64,000 nucleotides of DNA from Dorea_D hominis. GTDB taxonomy: Bacteria > Bacillota > Clostridia > Lachnospirales > Lachnospiraceae. Under the pieces are notes generated by a model. That model was not told where the DNA came from, ran no database searches, and worked only from the letters and a program-made list of their open reading frames with translations. The DNA lies in the NCBI RefSeq assembly GCF_014287705.1, contig NZ_JACOOY010000001.1:1-64000 (forward strand), read 5' to 3'. How positions within the stretch are numbered: the stretch's first letter is position 1; the number at the start of each line of letters is the position of its first letter. The translations under genes were made by a program, and so were the position numbers. Positions 32,669 to 40,743 of the stretch are shown here, in pieces.

Positions 32669-34840
32669 CTACTTCACTCCTCGTTTAAAATGTCCTTTTG
32701 TATAGGAGGCTTCCGGAAGCTGTGCATTTCTTCCCCGTAAAAATACATCTCCATATACATTTATAATATCCCGCGTTTCTTTTCCGGATTCCATCGTGAA
32801 ATCCAGCCGCAGTGCCGATGGCTGTAAATTCCGGATCTCTTTATGCTGTTTCATAAGCATAAGCGGAACCGGGTTATAAATAATATTATAGCAGAAACTG
32901 CACTCATTCCTTACCGGAAATCTGTTCTGATAACGGTCCGTCAAATATAAAAGTGACGGCTTTCTCTCACAGCTCCTCGTATTCTTCTGTATACAGTTTG
33001 CCGTGATCATCACCGGCTGGTATCCGTAAATACTCAGCATACCGCCCAAAAGACCGCAGTCTTTTAATTCTCTGCCATTGAGTTCAACAGATGCCGTAAA
33101 CCGGGAAATGCCTTCCTGCTTCAGAAAAGCTTTTCCACTGTGGTTAAATACATACATATTGTAATCTGTCAGAATCTCATCCGTGTAATTTTTCTCTTTC
33201 AACCATGCAAGGCTCTCGAAATTGCGGATCATCACGCCATCAAAACTCTTCTTAAGTTCTGCATAGTACTGTTCAAACAGCTTAACTGCACGTTTCCGGA
33301 AAATATATGGCATAGCAAGATATAGTTTCTGATCATCAGAGAGCTTCTCTCTGAGATTTTTCCATTCTTTCGCCTCACAAAGTGTACTTTCTGCCAGGAT
33401 CACTGCAACATCTTCTCTGCCTGCTGCGGCTTCAAACTGTTCCGGTGTGCATACGCGCACTGTAAATCTCTCATCCGCCGGAACATTATTATATTCGTGG
33501 CAGATCTCATCCTGTCTCTCAAAAAATGTTTCAACACATTCCGACGACTCTGAAGTTCTGCGATATGGTTCTAATAATTTTTCTTCTAATAATCCCAGAC
33601 TTTCCCGTCGCAGTTCATTGATTGCCTGCATTGGTAGAAAAATACTGCCTTCCGTATGGATTTCCAACTCATCAAATGTAAATGGCGTCTGACCTGTCTT
33701 GCGCATCTGCTTATCAATACGCTTCTCATCTAACGGCTGCTTCAGTGCTTTCTGCACTTCAGCGCCTTCACAAGAAACAGATACCTCCCGACAGCATAAG
33801 TCTATTTTAGCACGACTTCCTTCGGAAAGTGTGAAGACTCCCTTAATTTTTTCTTGCTTTTTTGAAAATTCCGGAAGCGTCTCTGCCTGTTCTTCTCCTT
33901 TTGGCCGTTTTAGTGATAACATCGATCTGCCATTTTCGCATTGATAATAACCCTTCATATAGCCTCTTCTTCTGTAGGCATTCTCCAGAGTTTTAAGATC
34001 TTCCGGCTTCACACGGAAACCATCGCGCCCTTTCTGCAAATAAAGATTCACGTATTTGCGGTACATCCGTACAACCGTATAGACATATTCCGGCTGCTTC
34101 ATCCTGCCTTCAATCTTAAAAGAGTCAATTCCAGCTTCGATCAGATCCGGGATCATCTCTATTGTGCACAGATCCTTAAGGCTCATCAGATCCTGCGGTT
34201 TCTTTCCCTCTACGGAATATGGAAGACGGCACGGCTGTGCACACTGTCCCCGGTTACCACTTCTTCCGCCAATCATACTGCTCATCAGACACTGGCCAGA
34301 ATAACAGTAACACATTGCACCGTGAACAAAGCATTCCATCTCCAGACCTGTTCGTTCTTTCATCCGACGCACTTCCTCAAGACTGATCTCTCTTGCCGGA
34401 ACAATACGCGTTGCACCCTTTCTGCCGAAAAATTCTGCTCCGTACTCGCCTGTCACTGTCATCTGCGTGCTGACATGCACCGGCAGATCCGGAAAAACCT
34501 CACGGATAAACGAAAAAACACCCAAATCCTGAACAATTACGGCATCCAGCCCTTGACGGTAATATGGCAACAGATACTCATACAATTCTGCAAGTTCATA
34601 ATCCTTCAGCAGCGTATTCACCGTCATATAAATCTTCCTCTGCTGTAAATGTACCTCATCAATGGCACGCAGATACTGCTCTTCATCCAGATTGCCTGCA
34701 TATGCCCTTGCGCCAAAACGCATCCCGCCGGCATAAATCGCATCCGCTCCGGCGGCAAGTGCCGCAGTCAGACTTTCATAGGAACCTGCCGGTGCCAGTA
34801 TCTCTATATGATTGTGCCTATTCTCCGCCTCTCTGTTCAT
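32669..34840 (-). CDS. U32 family peptidase-like protein (RlhA/YrrN-like)
   Basis: The 723-residue protein has the U32 N-terminal barrel (ILAPAGSYESLTAALAAGADAIY, about 14-36) and the cysteine-rich motif CFVHGAMCYCYSGQC followed by GNRGQCAQPC (about residues 168-205), which holds an iron-sulfur cluster in the RlhA branch. A long C-terminal part corresponds to the DUF3656-type region. RlhA hydroxylates C2501 of 23S rRNA; other U32 proteins modify tRNA or degrade collagen. RNA modification fits best, but the exact target is inference. It lies 9 bp before the SEDS gene. Confidence 0.88.
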   Translation of the reverse strand: MNREAENRHNHIEILAPAGSYESLTAALAAGADAIYAGGMRFGARAYAGNLDEEQYLRAIDEVHLQQRKIYMTVNTLLKDYELAELYEYLLPYYRQGLDAVIVQDLGVFSFIREVFPDLPVHVSTQMTVTGEYGAEFFGRKGATRIVPAREISLEEVRRMKERTGLEMECFVHGAMCYCYSGQCLMSSMIGGRSGNRGQCAQPCRLPYSVEGKKPQDLMSLKDLCTIEMIPDLIEAGIDSFKIEGRMKQPEYVYTVVRMYRKYVNLYLQKGRDGFRVKPEDLKTLENAYRRRGYMKGYYQCENGRSMLSLKRPKGEEQAETLPEFSKKQEKIKGVFTLSEGSRAKIDLCCREVSVSCEGAEVQKALKQPLDEKRIDKQMRKTGQTPFTFDELEIHTEGSIFLPMQAINELRRESLGLLEEKLLEPYRRTSESSECVETFFERQDEICHEYNNVPADERFTVRVCTPEQFEAAAGREDVAVILAESTLCEAKEWKNLREKLSDDQKLYLAMPYIFRKRAVKLFEQYYAELKKSFDGVMIRNFESLAWLKEKNYTDEILTDYNMYVFNHSGKAFLKQEGISRFTASVELNGRELKDCGLLGGMLSIYGYQPVMITANCIQKNTRSCERKPSLLYLTDRYQNRFPVRNECSFCYNIIYNPVPLMLMKQHKEIRNLQPSALRLDFTMESGKETRDIINVYGDVFLRGRNAQLPEASYTKGHFKRGVK

Positions 34841-34929
34841 CCAACTACTCCTTGTTCTATAATATCTGCCCTGCCAGATACTTCACATCTCATCTGAATA
34901 TCTCTGGCAGCGAAGTTTCCTTTTAAACA

Positions 34930-35075
34930 AATAAATTGTGTCCTGGCATATTTCCGCACCGAGCGCGTTACTGAGCGCCTGCGACGCTCGTTTAGCAACG
35001 ACCGGAGTGAAACGTAGACAGTTTACAACAATCTACCTCTTCGTGCGAGTGCGCATCCCGCCGGAGATTTTTCAT
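34930..35075. other. GC-rich structured intergenic element
   Basis: This roughly 145-bp stretch between the U32 gene and zapA is visibly richer in CG dinucleotides than its surroundings and has several short inverted pairs: CGTTACTGAGCG against CGCTCGTTTAGCAACG, and GTAGA against TCTAC. The longest frame through it (34938-35198, plus strand) has no ribosome binding site and overlaps zapA, so I do not call a gene. It may be a dispersed extragenic repeat or a structured RNA. Confidence 0.4.
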
Positions 35076-35104
35076 GTAACAGAAAATGCAATTTCCTGTT
35101 ACAT
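35071..35104. repeat. 10-bp inverted repeat beside the zapA terminator
   Basis: CATGTAACAG and CTGTTACATG flank a 13-nt loop directly beyond the zapA terminator. It could be a backup terminator or the edge of the neighbouring structured element. Confidence 0.6.
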
Positions 35105-35128
35105 GAAAAAGGCTGTCACTCGACAGCC
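35104..35128 (-). terminator. Terminator of zapA
   Basis: GGCTGTC-ACTC-GACAGCC (35111-35128) is a compact hairpin followed on the minus strand by TTTTT. It begins directly after the zapA stop codon. Confidence 0.88.
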
Positions 35129-35129
35129 C

Positions 35130-35534
35130 TTACTTATTTTTATTCTCTGTCTCCAACTGAACGATCTTAAGCTGAAGTTCTTTGTTCTCTTCTTTTAACT
35201 TATCCATCGCTTTCTCAGCATTCTCAAGCTTGATCTGCACGGATATCAAGTCATGTTTCAGTTCGTACATGTCCTTGTCTTTCTCCTCGATATCGTTTTC
35301 CAGTGAAGTCCCCTGCTTCTTTGCTTTGAAATAATCATCCGCAATATTAAGTGCCAGAAGGATACTTCTTGTCTCAGCGTTCTGCTTGCGATATCCGTCG
35401 CTTGCTCCGAGCTCGTCCAGTTTATGATTCAGATAAGTAGATACTTTCTGCAGATAGTCTTCGCTCTCAAATCCGCTCAGTGTAAATACCTTTCCTCCGA
35501 TTAATACTTCTGTAAAATTCTTTGATGATGCCAT
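35130..35534 (-). CDS. zapA: Cell division protein ZapA
   Basis: ZapA binds and bundles FtsZ filaments at the division site. The 134-residue protein has the ZapA head (FTEVLIGGKVFTLSGFESEDYLQ split over residues 6-28, then KVSTYLNHKLDEL) and a long C-terminal coiled coil (about residues 75-134), longer than in the E. coli protein. I chose ATG 35534, five bases after GGGAGG; the frame extends to 35549. It follows ruvB by about 100 bp on the same strand. Confidence 0.9.
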   Translation of the reverse strand: MASSKNFTEVLIGGKVFTLSGFESEDYLQKVSTYLNHKLDELGASDGYRKQNAETRSILLALNIADDYFKAKKQGTSLENDIEEKDKDMYELKHDLISVQIKLENAEKAMDKLKEENKELQLKIVQLETENKNK

Positions 35535-35633
35535 AAATGCCTCCCGCATACATTCATAATCTTTTTACCATTATAAACTAATCTGTGCAAAAAACCAACC
35601 TTTTTTTCATCTGCTGATTTTTCTGCCGATTTT

Positions 35634-36638
35634 TCAGACTTCCATATTCATCTCAATGCCAAGATGTATATATGCTTTTTCTGTGACAATTCTTCCCTTC
35701 GGAGTACGCTGGATAAATCCATTTTTCAGCAGATACGGTTCGTATACATCCTCGATCGTTCCTGCATCTTCTCCGACAGAAGCTGCCAGTGTGTCCAGCC
35801 CTACCGGGCCTCCGGCAAATTTATTCACAATCGTAAGCAAAAGTTCCCTGTCTGTCTGATCAAGACCTTCTTTATCTACATCCAGAAGATCCAGTGCATA
35901 GTCTGCAACTTCCTTTGTGATATCTCCGTCATACTTTACCTGTGCAAAATCCCGCACACGCTTTAACAGACGGTTTGCCAGTCTCGGTGTTCCTCTGGAA
36001 CGTCTCGCCAGCGCCAGAGCGCCCGCTTCATCGATTCCTACTTCCAGTACTCTCGCTGAACGCTTGATGATCGTCACCAGTTCCTCAGTTGTATAATATT
36101 CCATCCGGTGTACAACTCCGAAACGGTCCCGGAGCGGCGCTGTCAGCATACCTGCTCTCGTCGTTGCACCTACCAGTGTGAATTTTGGAAGATCCAACCG
36201 AATAGATCTTGCAGTTGCGCCCTTTCCGATCATGATATCAATCGCATAATCTTCCATCGCAGGATAAAGTACTTCTTCTACCTGCCGATTCAGCCGATGG
36301 ATCTCATCTACAAAAAGAACATCCTTCTCCTGCAGATTATTTAAAATTGCTGCCATCTCACCCGGTTTTTCAATTGCCGGTCCGGATGTGATCTTAATAT
36401 TCACGCCCATCTCATTGGCAATGATCCCGGCAAGTGTTGTCTTTCCAAGTCCCGGCGGACCATAAAACAGGACATGATCCAGTGCATCTCCTCGCTCTCT
36501 CGCCGCACGGATATATACATTCAACATCTCCTTCGCCTTTGCCTGTCCGATATAATCGTCCAGAAGCTGCGGGCGGAGATTGTTCTCGATCTTCGCATCT
36601 TCTTCCAGATTCTCTGTTGTTATGATTCTTCTGCTCAT
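35634..36638 (-). CDS. ruvB: Holliday junction branch migration ATPase RuvB
   Basis: RuvB is the hexameric AAA+ motor that drives branch migration with RuvA. The 334-residue sequence has the N-terminal LRPQLLDDYIGQ, Walker A YGPPGLGKTTLA (about residues 58-69), Walker B VLFVDEIHRL (about 107-116), ATTRAGMLTAPLRDRFG (sensor/arginine finger), and a C-terminal winged helix (FIQRTPKGRIVTEKA). It is 14 bp downstream of ruvA. RuvC is absent, as in most Firmicutes, where RecU (10261-10806) does the cutting. Confidence 0.98.
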   Translation of the reverse strand: MSRRIITTENLEEDAKIENNLRPQLLDDYIGQAKAKEMLNVYIRAARERGDALDHVLFYGPPGLGKTTLAGIIANEMGVNIKITSGPAIEKPGEMAAILNNLQEKDVLFVDEIHRLNRQVEEVLYPAMEDYAIDIMIGKGATARSIRLDLPKFTLVGATTRAGMLTAPLRDRFGVVHRMEYYTTEELVTIIKRSARVLEVGIDEAGALALARRSRGTPRLANRLLKRVRDFAQVKYDGDITKEVADYALDLLDVDKEGLDQTDRELLLTIVNKFAGGPVGLDTLAASVGEDAGTIEDVYEPYLLKNGFIQRTPKGRIVTEKAYIHLGIEMNMEV

Positions 36639-36651
36639 CTTTATCGATCCT

Positions 36652-37260
36652 TTACAGCATCTGTTTCAAAGCCTGTTTTAATACAGCTTCGACATCCATT
36701 GCTTCTGTTATTTCTATTTTCTTCACAGCTCTTAAAGCCTCTGTACTGCTGTAGCCAAGTGCTGTCAGCGCCTGAACAGCTTCGCTCTGGACTCCGGACG
36801 GATCTCCGTAAGAAATATCCCCGGCGTCTCCGGTCATCGTATGCTCTAACGCATCCTCAAGGCTTAGCTTGTCCTTAAGCTCTAAAATGACCTTTTCTGC
36901 TGTCTTCTTGCCGATTCCCGGTGCCGCGCAGATTGCTTTCACATCACCGGATAATACTGCAAAACGCAGATCATCCGGGCTTAATACAGACAGTACTGCC
37001 TGACCGCCTTTTGGTCCGATCCCGTTCACACCGATCAACAACTTGAATACCTGCAGATCATCTCTTGTCAGGAATCCAAATAACTGCATCGCGTCTTCTT
37101 TTACATTAAGATAAGTATAAATACGCACCTCATTGCCGACCGGCGGCAGCTGGCTGATCGACTCTACCGGCATGAAAATACCATAGCCGACGCCACCGAC
37201 ATCTACGATCACGCGATCTGCTTCCACAACCGCAAGTTCACCTCTGATATATTGAATCAT
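36652..37260 (-). CDS. ruvA: Holliday junction DNA-binding protein RuvA
   Basis: RuvA binds four-way junctions and loads RuvB. The 202-residue protein has the OB-fold start MIQYIRGELAVVEADRVIVDVGG (segment from residue 1), the helix-hairpin-helix GVNGIGPKGGQAVLS and APGIGKKTAEKVILEL, and a C-terminal UBA-like domain (AVQALTALGYSSTEA). ATG 37260 follows GGAGG; four extra codons are possible upstream. Confidence 0.97.
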   Translation of the reverse strand: MIQYIRGELAVVEADRVIVDVGGVGYGIFMPVESISQLPPVGNEVRIYTYLNVKEDAMQLFGFLTRDDLQVFKLLIGVNGIGPKGGQAVLSVLSPDDLRFAVLSGDVKAICAAPGIGKKTAEKVILELKDKLSLEDALEHTMTGDAGDISYGDPSGVQSEAVQALTALGYSSTEALRAVKKIEITEAMDVEAVLKQALKQML

Positions 37261-37276
37261 CTGTTCCTCCATTTAC

Positions 37277-37768
37277 CTAAAACTGTATATTCACAAGCCT
37301 CTTAAGCATCATCTCCGCAACAATGCCGATCACAAGTCCGGTAAGCAGCCCTGCTACCAGAAGTACCGGAAAATAATAAGTAACGCTGAATGTCTCTACC
37401 ACAACAGCCGCAACAATAAGCTGTCCGATATTGTGGAAGACGCCGCCTGCAATACTGATTCCCTGCAAGCTGAATCCTCCCCACTTCTTAAGAAGCGCCA
37501 TTACAGTCAGACTTAAAAGTCCTCCGGCAAGGCTGTATATAATACTGAAATAATTTCCAAAAATAAATCCTGCCAGCAATACACGCACGACAGAAAGAAG
37601 ATACGCCTCTGAAAGGCGCATCTTATATAAGGCAACAACAATGATCAGATTCGCAAGTCCAAGTTTCACACCGGGAATCCCGAGGTTGACCGGAATCAAT
37701 GTCTCTACATAACTAAAAATCAATGCCAATGCCGTAAACACTCCAAAATATGCTACTCTGCTCTTCAC
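37277..37768 (-). CDS. Gx transporter family membrane protein (Hpre_diP_synt_I)
   Basis: This 163-residue protein has about five membrane segments and is of the type often annotated as heptaprenyl diphosphate synthase component I, now called Gx transporter family. Typical features are IPVNLGIPGVKLGLANLI (about residues 25-42) and the small-residue-rich FGNYFSIIYSLAGGLLSL. Proteins of this type are linked to flavin- or quinone-dependent redox modules, including EetB-like proteins of extracellular electron transfer. Here it sits between a NusG-II protein and ruvA, with the flavin transferase gene nearby. Function is inference. Confidence 0.82.
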   Translation of the reverse strand: MKSRVAYFGVFTALALIFSYVETLIPVNLGIPGVKLGLANLIIVVALYKMRLSEAYLLSVVRVLLAGFIFGNYFSIIYSLAGGLLSLTVMALLKKWGGFSLQGISIAGGVFHNIGQLIVAAVVVETFSVTYYFPVLLVAGLLTGLVIGIVAEMMLKRLVNIQF

Positions 37769-37800
37769 GTACTCCTTATCTTCCTTCCTGATACAATACC

Positions 37801-38178
37801 TTAATTTGATACAGCATCAAATTCACTGTTCTCACTGCTCTCAACTTCAACAACTACTTTATTCGGAAGACAGATAATGCTCTCATTGTTTTTTGAAATT
37901 GCTTTCTGGTTCACGCAGAGTTGATCCGGGCAGTCTGCCTCTTTCATCTTCGCTCTGTTATTTTTGATCACAAGTGTATTCGTTCCACCATTGATGGAAA
38001 TCTCCTGATCCTCTCCAAGAGAATAGGTTCCCTCAATCTTCCCGTCTACTTTCACCACAACGCAATTCGCGCCTTTGGCGCCAAGAAGGTTATGGAGAAA
38101 AAAGGCAAGACCCGCTACAACAATGATAATCGCAATTAAAACCCAGTCTTTTTTCTTCAAATGCATCTTTTCTTTCAT
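37801..38178 (-). CDS. NusG domain II-containing membrane-anchored protein
   Basis: The 125-residue protein has one N-terminal membrane anchor (WVLIAIIIVVAGLAFFLHNLL, residues 12-32) and an outside domain with VVVKVDGKIEGTYSLGEDQEI, then C-P-D-Q-L-C-V-N (CPDQLCVNQKAISKNNESI), a CxxxxC pair typical of NusG domain II proteins. Such proteins accompany Gx transporters and ApbE in redox modules (EetA-like). I chose ATG 38178; a GTG two codons earlier is possible. It heads a transcript running into the Gx gene and ruvAB. Confidence 0.85.
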   Translation of the reverse strand: MKEKMHLKKKDWVLIAIIIVVAGLAFFLHNLLGAKGANCVVVKVDGKIEGTYSLGEDQEISINGGTNTLVIKNNRAKMKEADCPDQLCVNQKAISKNNESIICLPNKVVVEVESSENSEFDAVSN

Positions 38179-38202
38179 ATACACCGTTCCTCTCTGCGTT
38201 AC

Positions 38203-38231
38203 ATTCTAACACAAGAAATCAAACACTGCAA
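38203..38231 (-). promoter_or_regulatory. Promoter of the NusG-II/Gx/ruv transcript
   Basis: Minus strand: -35 TTGCAG (38226-38231), 17-bp spacer, -10 TAGAAT (38203-38208), about 25 bp before the NusG-II start. Its -35 overlaps the left arm of a palindrome. Confidence 0.6.
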
Positions 38232-38248
38232 TCACATGTTCGATTGCA
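38227..38248. promoter_or_regulatory. Operator-like palindrome between divergent promoters
   Basis: TGCAATC (38227-38233) and GATTGCA (38242-38248) are exact inverted 7-bp arms with an 8-bp spacer. Each arm lies over the -35 box of one of two divergent promoters, so a bound dimer could control both directions. Regulator unknown. Confidence 0.5.
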
Positions 38249-38271
38249 TATCTTATTTTTCATGGTATAAT
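38244..38271 (+). promoter_or_regulatory. Promoter of apbE
   Basis: Plus strand: -35 TTGCAT (38244-38249), 16-bp spacer, -10 TATAAT (38266-38271), about 35 bp before the apbE ATG, which has a CTGGAGGTG site. Confidence 0.65.
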
Positions 38272-38307
38272 AACTTAAGATTATGACTGCCGACCTGGAG
38301 GTGTATT

Positions 38308-39294
38308 ATGAAACTAAAAAAAATCACGGCAGCAGCCATGTGTGTTTCACTTCTTCTGACCGGTTGTTCCGGACTTTCCGGAAAACGCGGGCTTACTTAC
38401 AGTGACACATTATTTGACACCACAATTAAGGTGCAGATTCTGGATTCTGCCAATACTTCTGTCATCAAGGGCTGCGAAACATTATGTAAGAAATACGACG
38501 CTATGTTCTCACCGGACAACAAAAAAGGCGATGTATATAAGATTAATCATGCAAAAGGAAAAGCTGTTACCGTTTCGGACGATACGATCAGTCTGATCAA
38601 AAAAGGGCTTTATTATGGAAAGTTCTCGAAAAGTGAATTTGATATTACCATCGGTTCTGTTTCCCGGCTGTGGGATTTCCGTTCCGGCAAGAAAAAGGTA
38701 CCATCTTCCGCAAAAATCGACAAAAAGCTTTCCCACGTCAATTATCACGATGTAATAATAAATGGCAATGCTGTTACGCTGGCAGACAAACATGCGAAAA
38801 TTGACCTCGGAGGAATCGCCAAAGGTTATATTGCAGACCGCGTAAAAGACTATCTGAAAAAGAAAGGCGTGAAACACGCGACGATTAATCTCGGCGGCAA
38901 TGTACAGACGATTGGTACCAAGCCGGATGGTTCGGATTATCACATCGGCATCCAGAAGCCATTTGGAAAAAACGGCGATGCGATCGCTTCTGTAAAGATT
39001 GATGACCAGTCTGTTGTCACCAGTGGCATTTACGAACGATATTTTGAAAAGAACGGAAAGATTTACCATCACGTGCTTTCGCCTTCAACCGGAAAGCCAT
39101 GCAAGACAGATCTGTACAGTGTATCTGTTATCACAGATTCATCACTAACGGCAGATGCGCTGAGTACCATCTGTCTGATGATGGGATATGACCGCGCACT
39201 GAATATGGTAAACCAGTTAGATAATGTTGACGCCATTTTTATTACAAATGATGGCGAACTTCATTATTCGAATAATTTCCAAAAAAATCACTAG
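38308..39294 (+). CDS. apbE: FAD:protein FMN transferase, lipoprotein
   Basis: ApbE attaches FMN covalently to threonine/serine of target proteins outside the membrane, using FAD and Mg2+. The 328-residue sequence has a lipoprotein signal with lipobox LLTGC (lipidated C20). Conserved segments are SRLWDFRSGKKKVPS, KIDLGGIAKGYIADRVKDYL, ATINLGGNVQTIG, HHVLSPSTGKPCKT and the DALSTICLMMG region with the metal-binding aspartate. It is transcribed away from the NusG-II/Gx genes across a shared regulatory region. No obvious flavinylation target (FMN-binding domain protein or Rnf subunit) is encoded in the window. Confidence 0.95.
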   Translation: MKLKKITAAAMCVSLLLTGCSGLSGKRGLTYSDTLFDTTIKVQILDSANTSVIKGCETLCKKYDAMFSPDNKKGDVYKINHAKGKAVTVSDDTISLIKKGLYYGKFSKSEFDITIGSVSRLWDFRSGKKKVPSSAKIDKKLSHVNYHDVIINGNAVTLADKHAKIDLGGIAKGYIADRVKDYLKKKGVKHATINLGGNVQTIGTKPDGSDYHIGIQKPFGKNGDAIASVKIDDQSVVTSGIYERYFEKNGKIYHHVLSPSTGKPCKTDLYSVSVITDSSLTADALSTICLMMGYDRALNMVNQLDNVDAIFITNDGELHYSNNFQKNH

Positions 39295-39353
39295 TAGCTG
39301 GTATTCTTTAGATGTTTCAGCTGACGATCACAGATAATTGAATAAAGCAAAAG

Positions 39354-39388
39354 AAAGACGATCACTTTACTGCGATCGTCTTTTTATT
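39354..39388 (+). terminator. Terminator of apbE
   Basis: AAAGACGATC (39354-39363) pairs with GATCGTCTTT (39374-39383) and is followed by TTATTG. It lies 60 bp after the apbE stop. Its minus-strand side may also serve nothing, as the DegV gene ends further on. Confidence 0.8.
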
Positions 39389-39466
39389 GCTTTATTCCAT
39401 TCATATGTGCCACCAAGTATCCGCGAATGGCACATATTGTCGTCCAGTCTTGATTGTCCCAGCTAC

Positions 39467-40324
39467 CTATACTTCTATATATTTACTGCAGGCAACCGCC
39501 ATTGCTCCAGGACCGATATGACATGCCACGCTCAGAGATAATTTTTCTGTGCGAATCTCATAATCAGGAAATCTCACCTGTAACTCCGCGATCCATTTGT
39601 CTTTTTCTTCTTCTGAGCATGTATATGCAGCTTCCAGATGAACCTTTTCTCCTGCGAAACGGGAATGAATATCCTTGTCAATTGCATCCAGCATTGTCTT
39701 TTTTGCAGCCTTCCATCCGCGCACTTTTGCAAATGCATCCAGTTTCTCGCCTTGGATCTGGAGTACCGGTTTCAGATTCAGTACCGTTCCGATTGCTGCG
39801 GCAGCAGGTGTGATTCTTCCACCTTTTTTCAAATATTTCAAAGTATCAACTGTAATATAAATGCTGGATTCCAGCTTTTCACGCATCAGAACATCGACGA
39901 TCTCTTCACCGGACATTCCTTTATCGCGCATCATCATGGCGTCTTCCACAGATTGGCGTTGTGTTACGGAAATACGCTGGTTATCCACAACATGTACTTT
40001 TCCTTCAAATTCTCTGGCGAGCATGATCGCGTTCTCGCAGGAACTGCTCAGTCCGCTGGACATCGGAATATGAATGACTTCATCATACTCCTCTAGCAGT
40101 TCTTCCCACAGTTCCATAACATCTCCCGGTGACGGTTGAGATGTTGAAATATCCGCACCGGTTTCCAGTTTTTCATAAAATTCATCCTGTGTCAGTGTAA
40201 TATCTTCGTAATACAGTTCCCCATTGATATAAAATGGCATCGGCACAACACGGATTCCCAGTTCCTTTGCTTCTTCCTGTGTAATACCACTGTTGCTGTC
40301 TGTTACAATTGCTATTTTTCCCAT
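39467..40324 (-). CDS. DegV family fatty-acid-binding protein
   Basis: DegV (FakB) proteins hold a fatty acid for phosphorylation by the FakA kinase. The 285-residue protein has the family start IAIVTDSNSGIT (residues 4-15), the DISTSQPSPGDVMELW segment, IPMSSGLSSSCENA, and the C-terminal GPGAMAVAC. It could be a partner for the FakA-like protein encoded at 25240-26901. It is followed upstream by the deletion-fused pseudogene, 13 bp away. Confidence 0.93.
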   Translation of the reverse strand: MGKIAIVTDSNSGITQEEAKELGIRVVPMPFYINGELYYEDITLTQDEFYEKLETGADISTSQPSPGDVMELWEELLEEYDEVIHIPMSSGLSSSCENAIMLAREFEGKVHVVDNQRISVTQRQSVEDAMMMRDKGMSGEEIVDVLMREKLESSIYITVDTLKYLKKGGRITPAAAAIGTVLNLKPVLQIQGEKLDAFAKVRGWKAAKKTMLDAIDKDIHSRFAGEKVHLEAAYTCSEEEKDKWIAELQVRFPDYEIRTEKLSLSVACHIGPGAMAVACSKYIEV

Positions 40325-40337
40325 TACCTATACCTCA

Positions 40338-40708
40338 CTAATTTTTAAAGCTGTGGATCGGTGCCGGAATACGTCCTTTCCTGTTCACAAATGAACTGCA
40401 GTCGTATTCGTTTACCGGCATGATCGGTGCATAGCCTAACAACCCACCGAACTGCGCCACATCTCCTACATCTTTTCCAATAACCGGAATGAGACGAACC
40501 GCTGTCGTCTTCTGGTTCACCATTCCGATTGCCATCTCATCGGCAATGATCCCGGAAATGGTTGTTGCTTTTGTCTTTCCAGGTATTGCGATCATATCTA
40601 ACCCAACGGAGCAGACACATGTATATTCGCACCGGCAATATAAGCCGTTACTTTTGCGATAATTCCGACATTGTCTTTTCCAACTACTGTAATGATACAT
40701 TTCTTCAT
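40338..40708 (-). pseudogene. ACT-domain protein/UPF0210 (DUF711) deletion fusion remnant
   Basis: From ATG 40708, after GGAGGACTCGCAT, the frame reads MKKCIITVVGKDNVGIIAKV and on to residue 36, the first part of a small ACT-domain protein, then stops at 40598. In the next frame, from about 40615 to 40338, the DNA encodes the last about 90 residues of a UPF0210 protein (CSVGLDMIAIPG ... GGLLGYAPIMPVN ... GRIPAPIHSFKN). The two genes are normally neighbours (about 90 and 450 residues). The simplest reading is one deletion of roughly 1.2-1.4 kb that joined them out of frame near 40610-40625. Confidence 0.85.
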
Positions 40709-40743
40709 ATGCGAGTCCTCCTTCAAAGCCTGTTCATCTCTTC

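Noticed and set aside
34938..35198. 86-residue plus-strand frame over the intergenic element before zapA
   Set aside because: No ribosome binding site, it overlaps the zapA end and terminator, and the composition follows the DNA structure rather than a protein.
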